Shown one piece after another: positions 52,681 through 62,021 of a stretch of 64,000 nt of DNA. The translations under genes and the position numbers were made by a program. Under the pieces are notes generated by a model. That model worked only from the letters and a program-made list of their open reading frames with translations. It was not told where the DNA came from and did not search any database. How positions within the stretch are numbered: position 1 is the first letter of the stretch; every line of letters begins with the position of its first letter. Source of the DNA: Pseudomonas bharatica CSV86 (GTDB lineage: Bacteria; Pseudomonadota; Gammaproteobacteria; Pseudomonadales; Pseudomonadaceae); assembly GCF_000319305.2 (NCBI RefSeq), contig NZ_AMWJ02000002.1:1116001-1180000 (forward strand), in the 5' to 3' direction.

Positions 52681-53511
52681 TCAGCGCCGGAACAGGTCGT
52701 TGAGCTGGGCGAAGGTCATGGCCTTGTCGCCATGGTCGAAGCGCCCTTCCCCGCGAATCCGCGTCGCCGCTTCGAAGAATGCACCGTAGGCGACCCGGGC
52801 CAGGGACGAACCCACGCTGATGCGCTTCACGCCCAGCGCCTTGAGGTCCTCCAAACCCAGGTCCACGCCTGCCAGCCCCATCAACACGTTGACCGGTTTC
52901 GGTGCCACCGCCTTGACCACCCGCTGGATGTCCTCGGCAGTGCGCAATCCCGGCGCATAGAGCACATCGGCCCCAGCCTCGGCGAAGGCCTGCAGGCGGG
53001 CGATGGTGTCGTCGAGATCATTGCGCCCGTGCAGCAGGTTTTCCGCACGGGCGCAGAGCATGAAGGGAAAGTCCAGGCTGCGGGCGGCCGCAACCGCGGC
53101 CTCGACCCGCTCCACGGCGCGATGGAAGTTGTAGATGGGCTCATCCTCGCGACCGGTGGCGTCCTCGATGGAGCCGCCTACCAGGCCCATCTTCGCTGCC
53201 TGCAGGATGGTGTCGGCGCACCCGCCCGGCTCATCGCTGTAGCCGTTCTCCAGGTCTGCCGCCACCGGCAGGGCCGTGGCATCGACGATGGACTGGGCAT
53301 TGGCCAGGGTCTCGTCGCGACTCACCGCACCTTCGGCATCCGGCCGCCCAAGGGCGAAAGCCAGGCCGGCACTGCTGGTAGCAAGGGCCTCGAAGCCGAG
53401 GCTGGCAAGCAGCTTGGCCGAACCGGCATCCCACGGATTGGGAATGACGAAGGTTCCGGGGCGTTCGTGCAGCGCCTTGAAGGCTTCGGCACGCAGGGTT
53501 TGCACATCCAT
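52681..53511 (-). CDS. isocitrate lyase/PEP mutase family enzyme
   Basis: A 276-residue TIM-barrel enzyme. FVIPNPWDAGSAKLL, AADLENGYS and GGSIEDATG are typical of the PEP mutase/isocitrate lyase superfamily. The carboxyphosphonate or methylisocitrate-lyase motif KKCGH is missing, so the reaction may be oxaloacetate or similar C-C cleavage; the substrate is unknown. The ATG at 53511 follows GGGAG. Confidence 0.85.
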   Translation of the reverse strand: MDVQTLRAEAFKALHERPGTFVIPNPWDAGSAKLLASLGFEALATSSAGLAFALGRPDAEGAVSRDETLANAQSIVDATALPVAADLENGYSDEPGGCADTILQAAKMGLVGGSIEDATGREDEPIYNFHRAVERVEAAVAAARSLDFPFMLCARAENLLHGRNDLDDTIARLQAFAEAGADVLYAPGLRTAEDIQRVVKAVAPKPVNVLMGLAGVDLGLEDLKALGVKRISVGSSLARVAYGAFFEAATRIRGEGRFDHGDKAMTFAQLNDLFRR

Positions 53512-53540
53512 GGTGGAACTCCCAGGCAGACGACGGGAAA

Positions 53541-54410
53541 TCACAACAGTCCGAGTTGTTCGACCTGCGGCCCCCGATCGGGTTCATGCAACGGCGCAAG
53601 CCCCGGCAGGCGTTCCATCAAGCCTTGATGGAAACGCCGGGCCAGGGCTGCGGCCAGGCGGTTGTCAGCGGTATGCAGGAAAACGTAGGGGCTGCGCCCT
53701 TCCTCGATCCAGGCGGCGACCTTGTCCAGCCACGGCACCAGGAACGGCTCGTTCGCCGCCAGTTCCGGATGGCCGATGAAACGCACCTGCGGTTGCTGGC
53801 TGAAGGCAGCGGGGCGCGGCGGCACCCGTGGCTTTTTCGATTGGGCGTGGAGCACGCTCGGGTCGCGGGAGGTGCAACTGAACAATGCCCGCGGGTCGAG
53901 ACAGATGCGCTCGATGCCACGCTCGTTGAGCAGCCGGTTCAGCAGGCGCTCGTCCTCGCCCTTGGCGAAGAAGGCATCGTTGCGCACCTCGACGGCCACC
54001 GGCACGGCAAGCTCGTCGATGAACTGCATCAGTTCGCCGAGGCGCGCCGGCCCGAAGCTCGCCGGCAACTGCAACCAGTACGGCGATACCCGTGTGCCCA
54101 AGGGTGCGAGCAACTGCACAAAGGTGCGCGCTGCCTCCAGTTGCGCATGCAAGTCGCCGCTGTGGCTGATATCACCGGGAAACTTGGCAGTGAAGCGAAA
54201 GTGCGCGGGCATGACCTTGGCCCAGCGCTCGATGGTGGCCGGCGCAGGCCGGGCATAAAAGGTGGTATTGCCCTCGACGGCATTGAACACCTGGCAGTAG
54301 AGGCCAAGAAAATCGCTGCTTTTCGCGTCGCTGGGGTACAGATAGTCACGCCAGGCGTTTTCACTCCAGGACGGACAACCGAGGAAATAAGGTAAGGATG
54401 CTGAGCTCAT
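53541..54410 (-). CDS. DUF72/YecE-family protein
   Basis: A 289-residue TIM-barrel-like protein starting MSSASLPYFLGCPSWSENAW. GCPSW, NAVEGNTTFYARP, FRFTAKFPGDISH and VEVRNDAFF are YecE family blocks. Function unknown. Same strand as its neighbours; 29 bp before the PEP-mutase-like gene and 4 bp after the next gene upstream. Confidence 0.88.
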   Translation of the reverse strand: MSSASLPYFLGCPSWSENAWRDYLYPSDAKSSDFLGLYCQVFNAVEGNTTFYARPAPATIERWAKVMPAHFRFTAKFPGDISHSGDLHAQLEAARTFVQLLAPLGTRVSPYWLQLPASFGPARLGELMQFIDELAVPVAVEVRNDAFFAKGEDERLLNRLLNERGIERICLDPRALFSCTSRDPSVLHAQSKKPRVPPRPAAFSQQPQVRFIGHPELAANEPFLVPWLDKVAAWIEEGRSPYVFLHTADNRLAAALARRFHQGLMERLPGLAPLHEPDRGPQVEQLGLL

Positions 54411-54414
54411 TGGC

Positions 54415-54714
54415 TCAAATGTACAGATCCAGCCCCAGCACTTCCATCTCCCAATCGACGAACCCGGCAGTGGTCAGGTAGCTGGCCAGGGCGCCGGCGG
54501 TGCGCCGGTCGCGGGCGCGGGGGAAGATCATGTCCTGCGGACGGGCCGGCAGGTTGGGGAGGGCCCGCTGCGAATTGCCAGGGTTATCGGCGGCTTGCGC
54601 CTCGACTTCGAACTCGCCGGCGATGTCTTCCTGCGATTCCTCCACCCGCACCGGCCCTTTGCGCTGAGGGCGCTTGAGCGGGTAACTCGATGAAGAAAAG
54701 CCGTCGATACGCAT
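54415..54714 (-). CDS. conserved hypothetical protein
   Basis: A 99-residue protein (MRIDGFSSSSYPLKRPQRKG) with an unstructured, charged N-terminal half. It is found beside tsaB in other Pseudomonas. No domain recognised. Likely co-transcribed with the YecE gene, 4 bp downstream. The 129 bp between it and tsaB show no gene. Confidence 0.75.
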   Translation of the reverse strand: MRIDGFSSSSYPLKRPQRKGPVRVEESQEDIAGEFEVEAQAADNPGNSQRALPNLPARPQDMIFPRARDRRTAGALASYLTTAGFVDWEMEVLGLDLYI

Positions 54715-54843
54715 GGCAATGAACTCGGGGTCGATGATGGCAATTTAGCGGCACCTGACACCTTGCGCAAATGCCCTACTGATAACTGGACCACATATAC
54801 ACAAATTGGTTTACCGCCTTTGGCGATAACCGACCGGAGGTCG

Positions 54844-55518
54844 TCAGGCTTTCTTGGGCGTGGCGACCTTGTCACGCAGGTACACCGGCTGGGCCTGCTC
54901 GGCCGGGACGCTCTCGCCGCGCGCCCAGGCGAATCCGGCCAGGGTCAGCAGGTCGAGCGCGTGGGGCAGCATGGCCTGGTCCTGCGCGGCGACCTTGACC
55001 GCCAGGCGTTCGGCATAGCCCCAGCCGGTACCGGCACCGAACCAGGAATCCCCGTTACCGTCGGGAAGCGCCACCTGCCCGGGCGGCAGCACGGCCTCGC
55101 TCCCCTGCAATTGCATTTCGCCCTTCACTTCTTGATAGCAGCCCCAGTAGACCTCGTCCATGCGCGCATCGATGGCCGCCGCGACCCGGGTGGCGCCGTG
55201 TTCGCGCAAGGCGCGCTGGGCCAGCACCGCCAGGTTGGACACCGGCAGCACCGGGCGCTCCAGGGCGAAGGCCAGGCCCTGGACCACGCCGATGGCGATA
55301 CGCACCCCGGTGAAGGCTCCCGGGCCGCGGCCGAAGGCGATCGCATCCACCGCCGAAAGCGCCACACCGGCATCGGCCAGCAGGGCCTGGATCATCGGCA
55401 ACAGCTTTTGCGCGTGCAGGCGCGGAATCACCTCGTAATGGCTCGTGATCTTGCCCTCGTGCAGCAGGGCGACGGAGCAGGCTTCAGTGGCGGTATCCAG
55501 GGCCAGCAAGGTGGTCAT
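54844..55518 (-). CDS. tsaB: tRNA t6A synthesis protein TsaB
   Basis: TsaB is the ASKHA-fold scaffold that dimerises with TsaD in the threonylcarbamoyl transfer forming t6A37, the substrate of TcdA encoded elsewhere in this window. The 224-residue protein has LLALDTATEACSVAL and AFGRGPGAFTGVRIAIGV, the TsaB signature. Confidence 0.95.
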   Translation of the reverse strand: MTTLLALDTATEACSVALLHEGKITSHYEVIPRLHAQKLLPMIQALLADAGVALSAVDAIAFGRGPGAFTGVRIAIGVVQGLAFALERPVLPVSNLAVLAQRALREHGATRVAAAIDARMDEVYWGCYQEVKGEMQLQGSEAVLPPGQVALPDGNGDSWFGAGTGWGYAERLAVKVAAQDQAMLPHALDLLTLAGFAWARGESVPAEQAQPVYLRDKVATPKKA

Positions 55519-55562
55519 CGGGGTGTTCCAGGCGAGAAAAAAAGAGCGGCAGTATAAACGAC

Positions 55563-55584
55563 AACGGCCCGCAAGCGGGCCGTT
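55563..55584 (-). terminator. terminator after adk
   Basis: AACGGCCCGC and GCGGGCCGTT form a 10-bp stem around a 2-nt loop. On the minus strand it begins 20 bp after the adk stop and is followed by a T-containing tract (GTCGTTTATAC). Confidence 0.65.
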
Positions 55585-55603
55585 GGCGATACAACGAAAG
55601 GGA

Positions 55604-56251
55604 TCAGCTCAGGGCTGCCAGGACCTTGGCGGTGATCGCCTCGACCGAACCGACGCCAGGAATGTGGCTGACCTTCGGTTTGCCATTGGCGGCTTCGAGC
55701 TTCTGGTAGAAGTCCACCAGCGGCTTGGTCTGCTCGTGGTAGACCTTGAGGCGGCCACGCACGGTTTCTTCGTTGTCGTCCGGGCGCTGGATCAGGTCCT
55801 CGCCGGTGACGTCGTCCTTGCCTTCCACCTTCGGCGGGTTGTACACGACGTGGTAGACACGACCGGAGTCCAGGTGAACGCGGCGGCCGGCGATGCGCTG
55901 GACGATTTCTTCATCATCGACAGCGATCTCGACTACCGCATCCAGGGACACGCCAGCGGCAACCATGGCTTCGGCTTGAGGGATGGTGCGCGGGAAACCG
56001 TCGAACAGAAAACCGTTGGCGCAGTCAGGCTGGGCGATACGGTCCTTGACCAGGTTGATGATCAGGTCGTCGGAAACCAGCTTGCCGGCATCCATCACGG
56101 CCTTGGCTTCCAGGCCCAGCGGAGTGCCGGCCTTGACCGCGGCACGCAACATGTCGCCGGTGGAGATCTGCGGAATACCGAATTTTTCGGTGATGAACTT
56201 TGCCTGAGTACCTTTACCGGCCCCGGGAGCTCCCAGCAGAATTACGCGCAT
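55604..56251 (-). CDS. adk: adenylate kinase
   Basis: Adk interconverts ATP + AMP and 2 ADP. The 215-residue protein has the P-loop GAPGAGKGT at residues 7-15, FDGFPRT and a long LID without the zinc cysteines. The start at 56251 (MRVILLGAPG) is the family start; upstream frame sequence is non-coding. The 267 bp up to ppc hold no gene I can support. Confidence 0.98.
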   Translation of the reverse strand: MRVILLGAPGAGKGTQAKFITEKFGIPQISTGDMLRAAVKAGTPLGLEAKAVMDAGKLVSDDLIINLVKDRIAQPDCANGFLFDGFPRTIPQAEAMVAAGVSLDAVVEIAVDDEEIVQRIAGRRVHLDSGRVYHVVYNPPKVEGKDDVTGEDLIQRPDDNEETVRGRLKVYHEQTKPLVDFYQKLEAANGKPKVSHIPGVGSVEAITAKVLAALS

Positions 56252-56518
56252 CTTGTGCTCCTCATTTTTTATAAGCAAATCAATGGATTCGCGAGCGTTG
56301 GCGAATCGCAGGAAATCGGGCGATGACCATAAATCGGTCAAAAGGCTGCCCAAGATACACAGCGCATGGGGACCATACAAGCGGTCGAAAGTCGGAAAAA
56401 CCTGCGACAGGACGCCACGGTGTATACAGGTTGCGCCCGGCGCAACCTGCCCTTTATACGGTCATTTCCTACGCACCTGGGAACACATTCCGACGCCTGA
56501 CAGCCATCCAGCCGACAC

Positions 56519-59145
56519 TCAACCCGTGTTGCGCAACCCTGCAGCGATGCCTGCCACCGTCACCAGCAAGGCCTGCTCCAACGGGCTGTCCAGAGCGGCT
56601 TCGCGCTCTCGCGAGCGGGCCAGCAGCTCGGCCTGGAGCAAGTGCAACGGATCCAGGTAGGTATTGCGCAGGCGGATGAACTCCAGGGTCTCCGGGCTGT
56701 GCGCCAGTAGCACCGGCTGCCCGGTCAGGCCCAGCACCACCTGGCATGCCTGCGACAATAGGTCGCGCAAATGCTCACCCAAAGGTCGCAGGTGCGGTTG
56801 CACCAGACGTTCGTCGTAGGACGCGGCGATTTCCGCGTCGGCCTTGGCCAGGACCATCTCCAGCATGTCGATGCGGGTGCGGAAGAACGGCCACTGCTCG
56901 CGCATCTGCGCCAGCAGCGGCCCCTGGCCACGGGCCAGGGCGTTGTTCAGCGCGGCTTCCCAGCCGAGCCAGGCTGGCAGCATCAGGCGGGTCTGGGTCC
57001 AGCCGAAGATCCACGGGATGGCCCGCAGGCTCTCGATGCCACCGGCGCGGCGCTTGGCCGGGCGGCTGCCCAAGGGCAGGCGGCCAAGCTCCTGTTCCGG
57101 CGTGGACTGGCGGAAATACTCGACGAAATCAGGGTTTTCCCGCACCACGCCGCGGTAGGTCTTCACCCCGTCGGCGGCCAACTGGTCCATCACCTCGCGC
57201 CAGGCCGGCTGAGGGGCGGCGGCGGCAGCAAGGTGGCTTCCAGCACGGCGGCCAGGTACAGATTGAGGTTCTGCTCGGCGATATCGGCCAGCCCGAACTT
57301 GAACCGGATCATCTCGCCCTGCTCGGTGGCGCGGAAACGCCCGGCCACCGACCCCGGCGGCTGCGACAGGATCGCCGCGTGGGCCGGCGCGCCGCCGCGC
57401 CCGACGGTGCCGCCGCGGCCATGGAACAGCAGCAGCTCGACTTCCTGCTCCCGGCAGATCTGCACCAGGGTCTCCTGGGCGCGGTACTGCGCCCAGGCTG
57501 CAGCGGTGGTGCCGGCGTCCTTGGCCGAGTCAGAATAGCCGATCATCACTTCCTGCGGGCCGTGCAGCCCTGCGCGATAGCCCGGCAGGGACAACAGGCG
57601 CTGCATCACCGGCCCGGCATTATCCAGGTCGGCCAGGGTCTCGAACAGCGGCACCACGCGCATCGGCCGTTGCAGGCCGGCCTCCTTGAGCAGCAGTTGC
57701 ACCGCCAGCACGTCGGACGCCGCTCCGGCCATGGAGATGACATAGGACCCGAGGGACGCGGCGGGTGCCGCAGCGATCTCGCGGCAGGTGTCAAGCACTT
57801 CGGCGGTGTCGGCCTGGGGCTGGTAATGCGCCGGCAAGAGCGGGCGGCGGCTGGCCAGCTCGCGCTGGAGGAAGTCGATCCGCGCTTCCTCGTTCCACTC
57901 GGCATAGCTGCCCAGGCCAAGGTATTCGGTGATTTCGCTGAGGGCAGCGGCGTGGCGGGTGGAGTCCTGGCGCACATCGAGGCGCACCAGGAACAGGCCG
58001 AACGTCACGGCGCGGCGCAGGCAGTCCAGCAGCGGACCGTCGGCGATCACCCCCATGCCACATTCATGCAGGGACTCGAAGCACAGGTGCAAGGGCTCGA
58101 AGAGTTCGCGGTTGTCCTGCAACACCAGCGGGCCCGGTGGCTGTGCCGTAGTCAGGGCCGACTGGGCCCAGGCTCGGGTTTCCCGCAGCCGCTCGCGCAG
58201 CGGCTTGAGCAGCGCACGATAGGGCTCGGCGCAATCACCGACCCTGGCGCGCAAGGCCGGGCTGGCCTGCTGCATGGACAGCTCGGCGGCGAGGGAATGC
58301 ACGTCGCGCAGGAACAGGTCGGCAGCCATCCAGCGCGCCAGCAACAGTACTTCGCGGGTGACGGCTGCGGTGACATTGGGGTTGCCGTCACGGTCACCGC
58401 CCATCCACGAGGCGAAGCGGATCGGCGCAGCCTCCAGCGGCAGGTGCAGGCCGGTGGCGGCGTGCAGGGCCTTGTCGGCCTTGCGCATGTGGTTGGGAAT
58501 GGCGTGCCAGAGTGAGTGCTCGATCACCGCGAAGCCCCACTTGGCCTCGTCCACCGGAGTCGGTCGGGTGCGGCGGATTTCCTCGGTGTGCCAGGCCTCG
58601 GCGATCAGCCGTTGCAGGCGCTCGCGGACCTGCTCGCGTTCGGCGGGGGTCAGGTCGCGGTGATCCTGGACGGCAAGCTGCGCGGCGATGGCGTCGTACT
58701 TCTGGATCAGCGTGCGCCGCGCCACCTCGGTGGGGTGGGCGGTCAGCACCAGTTCGATGTTCAGCTTGCCGAGCTGGCGGGCCAAGGCGTCGTCGCTATG
58801 GCCGGCGGCCTTGAGGCGGGCCAGCAGCTCGGGCAGCACCCGGGCCTCGAACGGCTCCGGCTGGTCGGCGTCGCGACGGCGGATCAACTGGTACTGCTCG
58901 GCGATATTGGCCAGGTTGAGGAACTGGTTGAAGGCCCGGGCCACCGGCAGCAGCTCATCGTCGGCGAGGTCGGCGAGGGTCGAACTGAGCTGTTCTTCGC
59001 CGCCGCTACGGTCGGCCTTGGCGCTGTGGCGGATCGCCTCGATCTTCTGCAGGAACGTCTCGCCATGTTGCTCGCGTACCGTATGGCCCAGCAGCTCGCC
59101 CAACAGATGAACATCTTCCCGCAAACGCACATCGATATCGGTCAT
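56519..59145 (-). CDS. ppc: phosphoenolpyruvate carboxylase, with an apparent frameshift
   Basis: Ppc makes oxaloacetate from PEP and bicarbonate to refill the TCA cycle. The first 651 residues carry VLTAHPTE, SWMGGDRDGNP and the loop GRGGTVGRGGAPAHA. The frame breaks at LLPPPP, and the remaining ~224 residues (MDQLAADGVKTYRGVVREN to the end RNTG) follow in another frame. The coding strand has CCGCCCCTCAG (plus-strand G run 57213-57216); one more C restores LLPPPPPQPAWREVMDQ and an 875-residue enzyme. The C-terminal part holds essential active-site residues, so either the enzyme is lost or, more likely, a base was missed. Confidence 0.94.
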
Positions 59146-59272
59146 CAACCTTCTCCACCCTGGAAATACTGCGTCGTTGCAGAGTGCCCCACTACCGGTC
59201 GTGCTTTCAAGGCACGGGCGCGGGCGAACTGGCTACGCTGTAACCAGTCGCCATGGTTTTACGGAGGGCATC

Positions 59273-59617
59273 ATGAAGATTCGCGAACTTGCACAGTACT
59301 GGGAACAGCACGCCAAAGGACGTCTGAGCCCGACCGGTCATGTCCTGCACCTGGACGTCGAGGCCTCGGCGCGCCTGGCGGCACTGGCCGAAATGTATCC
59401 CAAGCGCACCCCGGAGGAACTGCTCGGCGAGCTGCTGGGTGCGGCACTGGAAGAGCTGGAAGCGAGTTTCCCGTACGTTCAGGGGCAGCAGGTGATCGCC
59501 ACCGATGAGGAAGGTGATCCGTTGTACGAGGATGTCGGGCCGACGCCGCGCTTCCTGGCGCTTTCGCGCCAGCATCTGCATGCGTTGAGCAGTGGCGAGG
59601 AAGGTTCTACCCACTGA
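59273..59617 (+). CDS. conserved hypothetical protein
   Basis: A 114-residue soluble protein (MKIRELAQYWEQHAKGRLSP). VLHLDVEASARLAALAEMYPK may form a small DNA- or protein-binding domain similar to pilin accessory factors, but I cannot name it. GGAGGG lies 7 bp upstream of the ATG. Divergent from ppc. Confidence 0.82.
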   Translation: MKIRELAQYWEQHAKGRLSPTGHVLHLDVEASARLAALAEMYPKRTPEELLGELLGAALEELEASFPYVQGQQVIATDEEGDPLYEDVGPTPRFLALSRQHLHALSSGEEGSTH

Positions 59618-59634
59618 AATCACTGACACATTAG

Positions 59635-59729
59635 CCCCTGTGGGAGCTGGCTTGCCAGCGACGAGGGCAGATCGGCCAACCTCATTGCTCAAGCCGGCCA
59701 AATCGCTGGCAAGCCAGCTCCCACAGGGA
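59635..59729. repeat. REP doublet 5
   Basis: Left arm CCCTGTGGGAGCTGGCTTGC, right arm GCAAGCCAGCTCCCACAGGG, with a 55-bp spacer. It lies in the 340-bp gap that also holds the AlgU-type promoter. Confidence 0.9.
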
Positions 59730-59840
59730 TCTCCATCGGCGGAAGGGTCGGTGGATACCACTCCATCCCCGCAAAAGTTCCCGCCCCTCCCCACTGACCG
59801 ATCAGTCAGAAAAACTCGCCCATCAAGCGGCACTTTTTGT

Positions 59841-59868
59841 GAACTTTTCAAAAAACCGGCGACTCCGA
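59841..59868 (+). promoter_or_regulatory. AlgU (sigma-22) type promoter
   Basis: GAACTT (59841-59846), a 17-bp spacer and TCCGA (59864-59868). The AlgU consensus is GAACTT-N16/17-TCTRA, so the -35 is perfect and the -10 has one or two differences. It is about 90 bp before the lipoprotein start codon. lptF is known to be AlgU-dependent in P. aeruginosa. Confidence 0.7.
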
Positions 59869-59957
59869 GCCAATAGCCACTACGGCAAAATTCCTCCCGG
59901 TTCCCTCCGGAGAGGTGTGTCGATGGACTGTTACGGATGTTCATCAGGAGTGATCCA

Positions 59958-60386
59958 ATGGAGTTGACCACCATGAAGACCCGCATCGAGAAATCCCCGT
60001 TCCAACTGCGCGGGATCAAGCTGGCCGCCCTGGCCCTGGGCAGCAGCCTGGTTCTGGCCGGCTGTGCTGGCAAGCCACCCACCGAGCAATACGCCGTGAC
60101 CCAGTCGGCCGTTAACTCTGCGGTGAGCGCCGGTGGCACCGAGTTTGCCGCCGTCGAGATGAAGGCCGCGCAGGACAAGTTCAAGCAAGCCGAAATCGCC
60201 ATGCACGACAAGAAGTATGACGAAGCGAAGATTCTCGCCGAACAGGCCGAATGGGATGCCCGTGTTGCCGAACGCAAGGCCCAGGCCATGAAAGCCCAGA
60301 AAGCCGTGCAGGATGCCCGCCAGGGCGTCCAGGACGTACGCGAGGAAGGCATGCGTGCCGCTGACCCGCTGCAGCCGCAGCAGTAA
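59958..60386 (+). CDS. DUF4398-type lipoprotein
   Basis: A 142-residue lipoprotein with lipobox LVLAGCAG (C36) after an extended charged N region. The mature helical part is rich in A, K, E and Q (DKFKQAEIAMHDKKYDEAKI). The ATG at 59958 has AGGAG 7 bp upstream; the internal ATG at 59973 would give a shorter signal of more usual size. Co-transcribed with lptF, 48 bp downstream. Confidence 0.85.
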   Translation: MELTTMKTRIEKSPFQLRGIKLAALALGSSLVLAGCAGKPPTEQYAVTQSAVNSAVSAGGTEFAAVEMKAAQDKFKQAEIAMHDKKYDEAKILAEQAEWDARVAERKAQAMKAQKAVQDARQGVQDVREEGMRAADPLQPQQ

Positions 60387-60434
60387 GCGCCGCCGCGCTC
60401 CGTGCATTCGAAATTCGATCAAAGGACGAACACT

Positions 60435-61226
60435 ATGCGTAACCACGTGATGATTCCCGCCCTCCTGGCCGTGAGCATGGGCCTGGTCGCCTGCGCCCAC
60501 CAGCCGAACCCCAACCTGGAGTCGGCCCGGACCAACTTCTCCGCCCTGCAAAGCGACCCTCAGGCGAGCAAGGTAGCCGCCCTCGAGACCAAGGACGCCC
60601 AGGACTGGCTGAACAAGGCCGACAAGGCCTACATGGACAAGGAAGACGACAAGAAGGTCGACCAGTTGGCCTACCTGACCAACCAGCGCGTCGAGGTGGC
60701 CAAGCAGACCATCGCCCTGCGCACCGCCGAAGCCGAGCTGAAAAACGCCGCCGCCCAGCGCGCCCAGGCCCGCCTGGACGCTCGCGACGCGCAGATCAAG
60801 AAGCTCCAGGAAAGCCTCAACGCCAAGCAGACCGAGCGCGGCACCCTGGTGACCTTCGGTGACGTGCTGTTCGACTTCAACAAGGCCGAGCTGAAGAGCA
60901 GCGCCTACCCGAACATCACCAAGCTGGCCCAGTTCCTCCAGGAAAACCCGGACCGCAAGGTGATCGTCGAGGGCTACACCGACAGCGTCGGCAGCGCCGG
61001 CTACAACCAGTCCCTGTCCGAGCGCCGCGCCAACTCGGTGCGCATGGCGCTGGTCCGTGCCGGTGTGGACCCGGCCCGTATCGTCGCCCAGGGTTATGGC
61101 AAGGAGTATCCGGTAGCGGACAACTCCAGCAACTCCGGTCGCGCGCAGAACCGTCGGGTGGAAGTGACCATTTCCAACGACAACCAGCCGGTGGCACCGC
61201 GCAGCAGCGTGAGCAGCGCGCAGTAA
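60435..61226 (+). CDS. lptF: OmpA-family lipoprotein LptF
   Basis: A 263-residue outer-membrane lipoprotein. Lipobox GLVAC (C20), then a helical coiled-coil-like stalk (residues 30-140), then a C-terminal OmpA peptidoglycan-binding domain with GYTDSVGSAGYNQSLSERRA. LptF of P. aeruginosa aids survival in harsh conditions. Likely under the AlgU-type promoter ahead of the upstream lipoprotein. Confidence 0.88.
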   Translation: MRNHVMIPALLAVSMGLVACAHQPNPNLESARTNFSALQSDPQASKVAALETKDAQDWLNKADKAYMDKEDDKKVDQLAYLTNQRVEVAKQTIALRTAEAELKNAAAQRAQARLDARDAQIKKLQESLNAKQTERGTLVTFGDVLFDFNKAELKSSAYPNITKLAQFLQENPDRKVIVEGYTDSVGSAGYNQSLSERRANSVRMALVRAGVDPARIVAQGYGKEYPVADNSSNSGRAQNRRVEVTISNDNQPVAPRSSVSSAQ

Positions 61227-61242
61227 CCTGCTGGCTATGACG

Positions 61243-61273
61243 AAAAATCCCGCCGGTTGGCGGGATTTTTTTT
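61243..61273 (+). terminator. intrinsic terminator after lptF
   Basis: AAAAATCCCGCC, loop GGTT, GGCGGGATTTTT: a perfect 12-bp stem ending in a run of eight T. A textbook rho-independent terminator 17 bp after the stop codon. Confidence 0.95.
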
Positions 61274-61287
61274 ACCCACCAAAAAGC

Positions 61288-61323
61288 AAAAGCACCTATA
61301 AAAGCACCTTTAAAGACACCTAT
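61288..61323. repeat. three tandem 12-bp repeats
   Basis: AAAAGCACCTAT, AAAAGCACCTTT and AAAGACACCTAT are spaced exactly 12 bp apart at 61288, 61300 and 61312. They lie 15 bp after the lptF terminator and 118 bp before the antitoxin gene. Possible binding array for the antitoxin or another regulator. Confidence 0.7.
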
Positions 61324-61440
61324 TAAAGAGCTACCATTCCGGCCACGCAGTATCGGCTTCGATCAGGGTCTGAAATACAGATCCGGACTACCGATCCCGG
61401 AGCTCTCTCCCGACAGCAGAACTCGACAGGAAGTGTTGCC

Positions 61441-61722
61441 ATGGCAATGACATTCGCGGTGTTGGCCGATGTAGCGGCATCGGTCACCGACCTTAAAAAA
61501 GATCCAATGGGCACTTTGCGCGAAGGTAAAGGCGAAACCGTGGTCATCCTCAACAGAAACGCACCGGCCTTCTATGCAGTTCCACCGGACCGCTATGAGG
61601 CGATGATGGATCTGATCGACGATGTCCAGTTGGCAGAGCTTGTACGCCAGCGGCGTGGCGAGCCCACTGTCAGGGTAGATATCGATGAGCTCATCGCAGA
61701 CGCCAAAGGAAGCGGCAACTGA
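61441..61722 (+). CDS. Phd/YefM-family antitoxin
   Basis: A 93-residue antitoxin (MAMTFAVLADVAASVTDLKK). The DNA-binding half has LNRNAPAFYAVPPDRYEAMM; the acidic tail RVDIDELIADAKGS should bind the toxin. AGGAAG lies upstream of the ATG. Overlaps the toxin start by 38 bp. Confidence 0.87.
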   Translation: MAMTFAVLADVAASVTDLKKDPMGTLREGKGETVVILNRNAPAFYAVPPDRYEAMMDLIDDVQLAELVRQRRGEPTVRVDIDELIADAKGSGN

Positions 61723-62008
61723 CTACGCGCTGGAATTCAATCTGAGGGCCAAAAAGGAGTTCGACAGGCTGGATGCAGCGATCCGCCTGCAACTGGCCAA
61801 AAAGCTGAAATCCAGGCTGGCTGAACCGAGGGTGGACGCCGACAAGCTTTCAGGGATGCCGGACTGCTACAAGATCAAGTTGCGCAGTTCTGGTTATCGG
61901 CTGGTGTATCAGGTTTTCGATAAGCGATTGGTGGTGCTGGTAATTGCGGTGGGCAAGCGGGAGAACAACCAGGCTTACGGCGCGGCCTTATCACGGTTCA
62001 CACACTGA
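61685..62008 (+). CDS. RelE-family toxin
   Basis: A 107-residue RelE/StbE-type toxin. ALEFNLRAKKEFDRLDAAIR and DCYKIKLRSSGYRLVYQV are typical of the RelE fold. RelE members usually cleave mRNA on the ribosome. The start at 61685 lies inside the antitoxin gene, so translation is coupled; a later start is possible. Confidence 0.87.
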   Translation: MSSSQTPKEAATDYALEFNLRAKKEFDRLDAAIRLQLAKKLKSRLAEPRVDADKLSGMPDCYKIKLRSSGYRLVYQVFDKRLVVLVIAVGKRENNQAYGAALSRFTH

Positions 62009-62021
62009 TAGCGCTTGCACC

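Noticed and set aside
52681..53511. Methylisocitrate or isocitrate lyase
   Set aside because: The family fold is present but the KKCGH catalytic motif is absent, so a specific lyase name is not justified.
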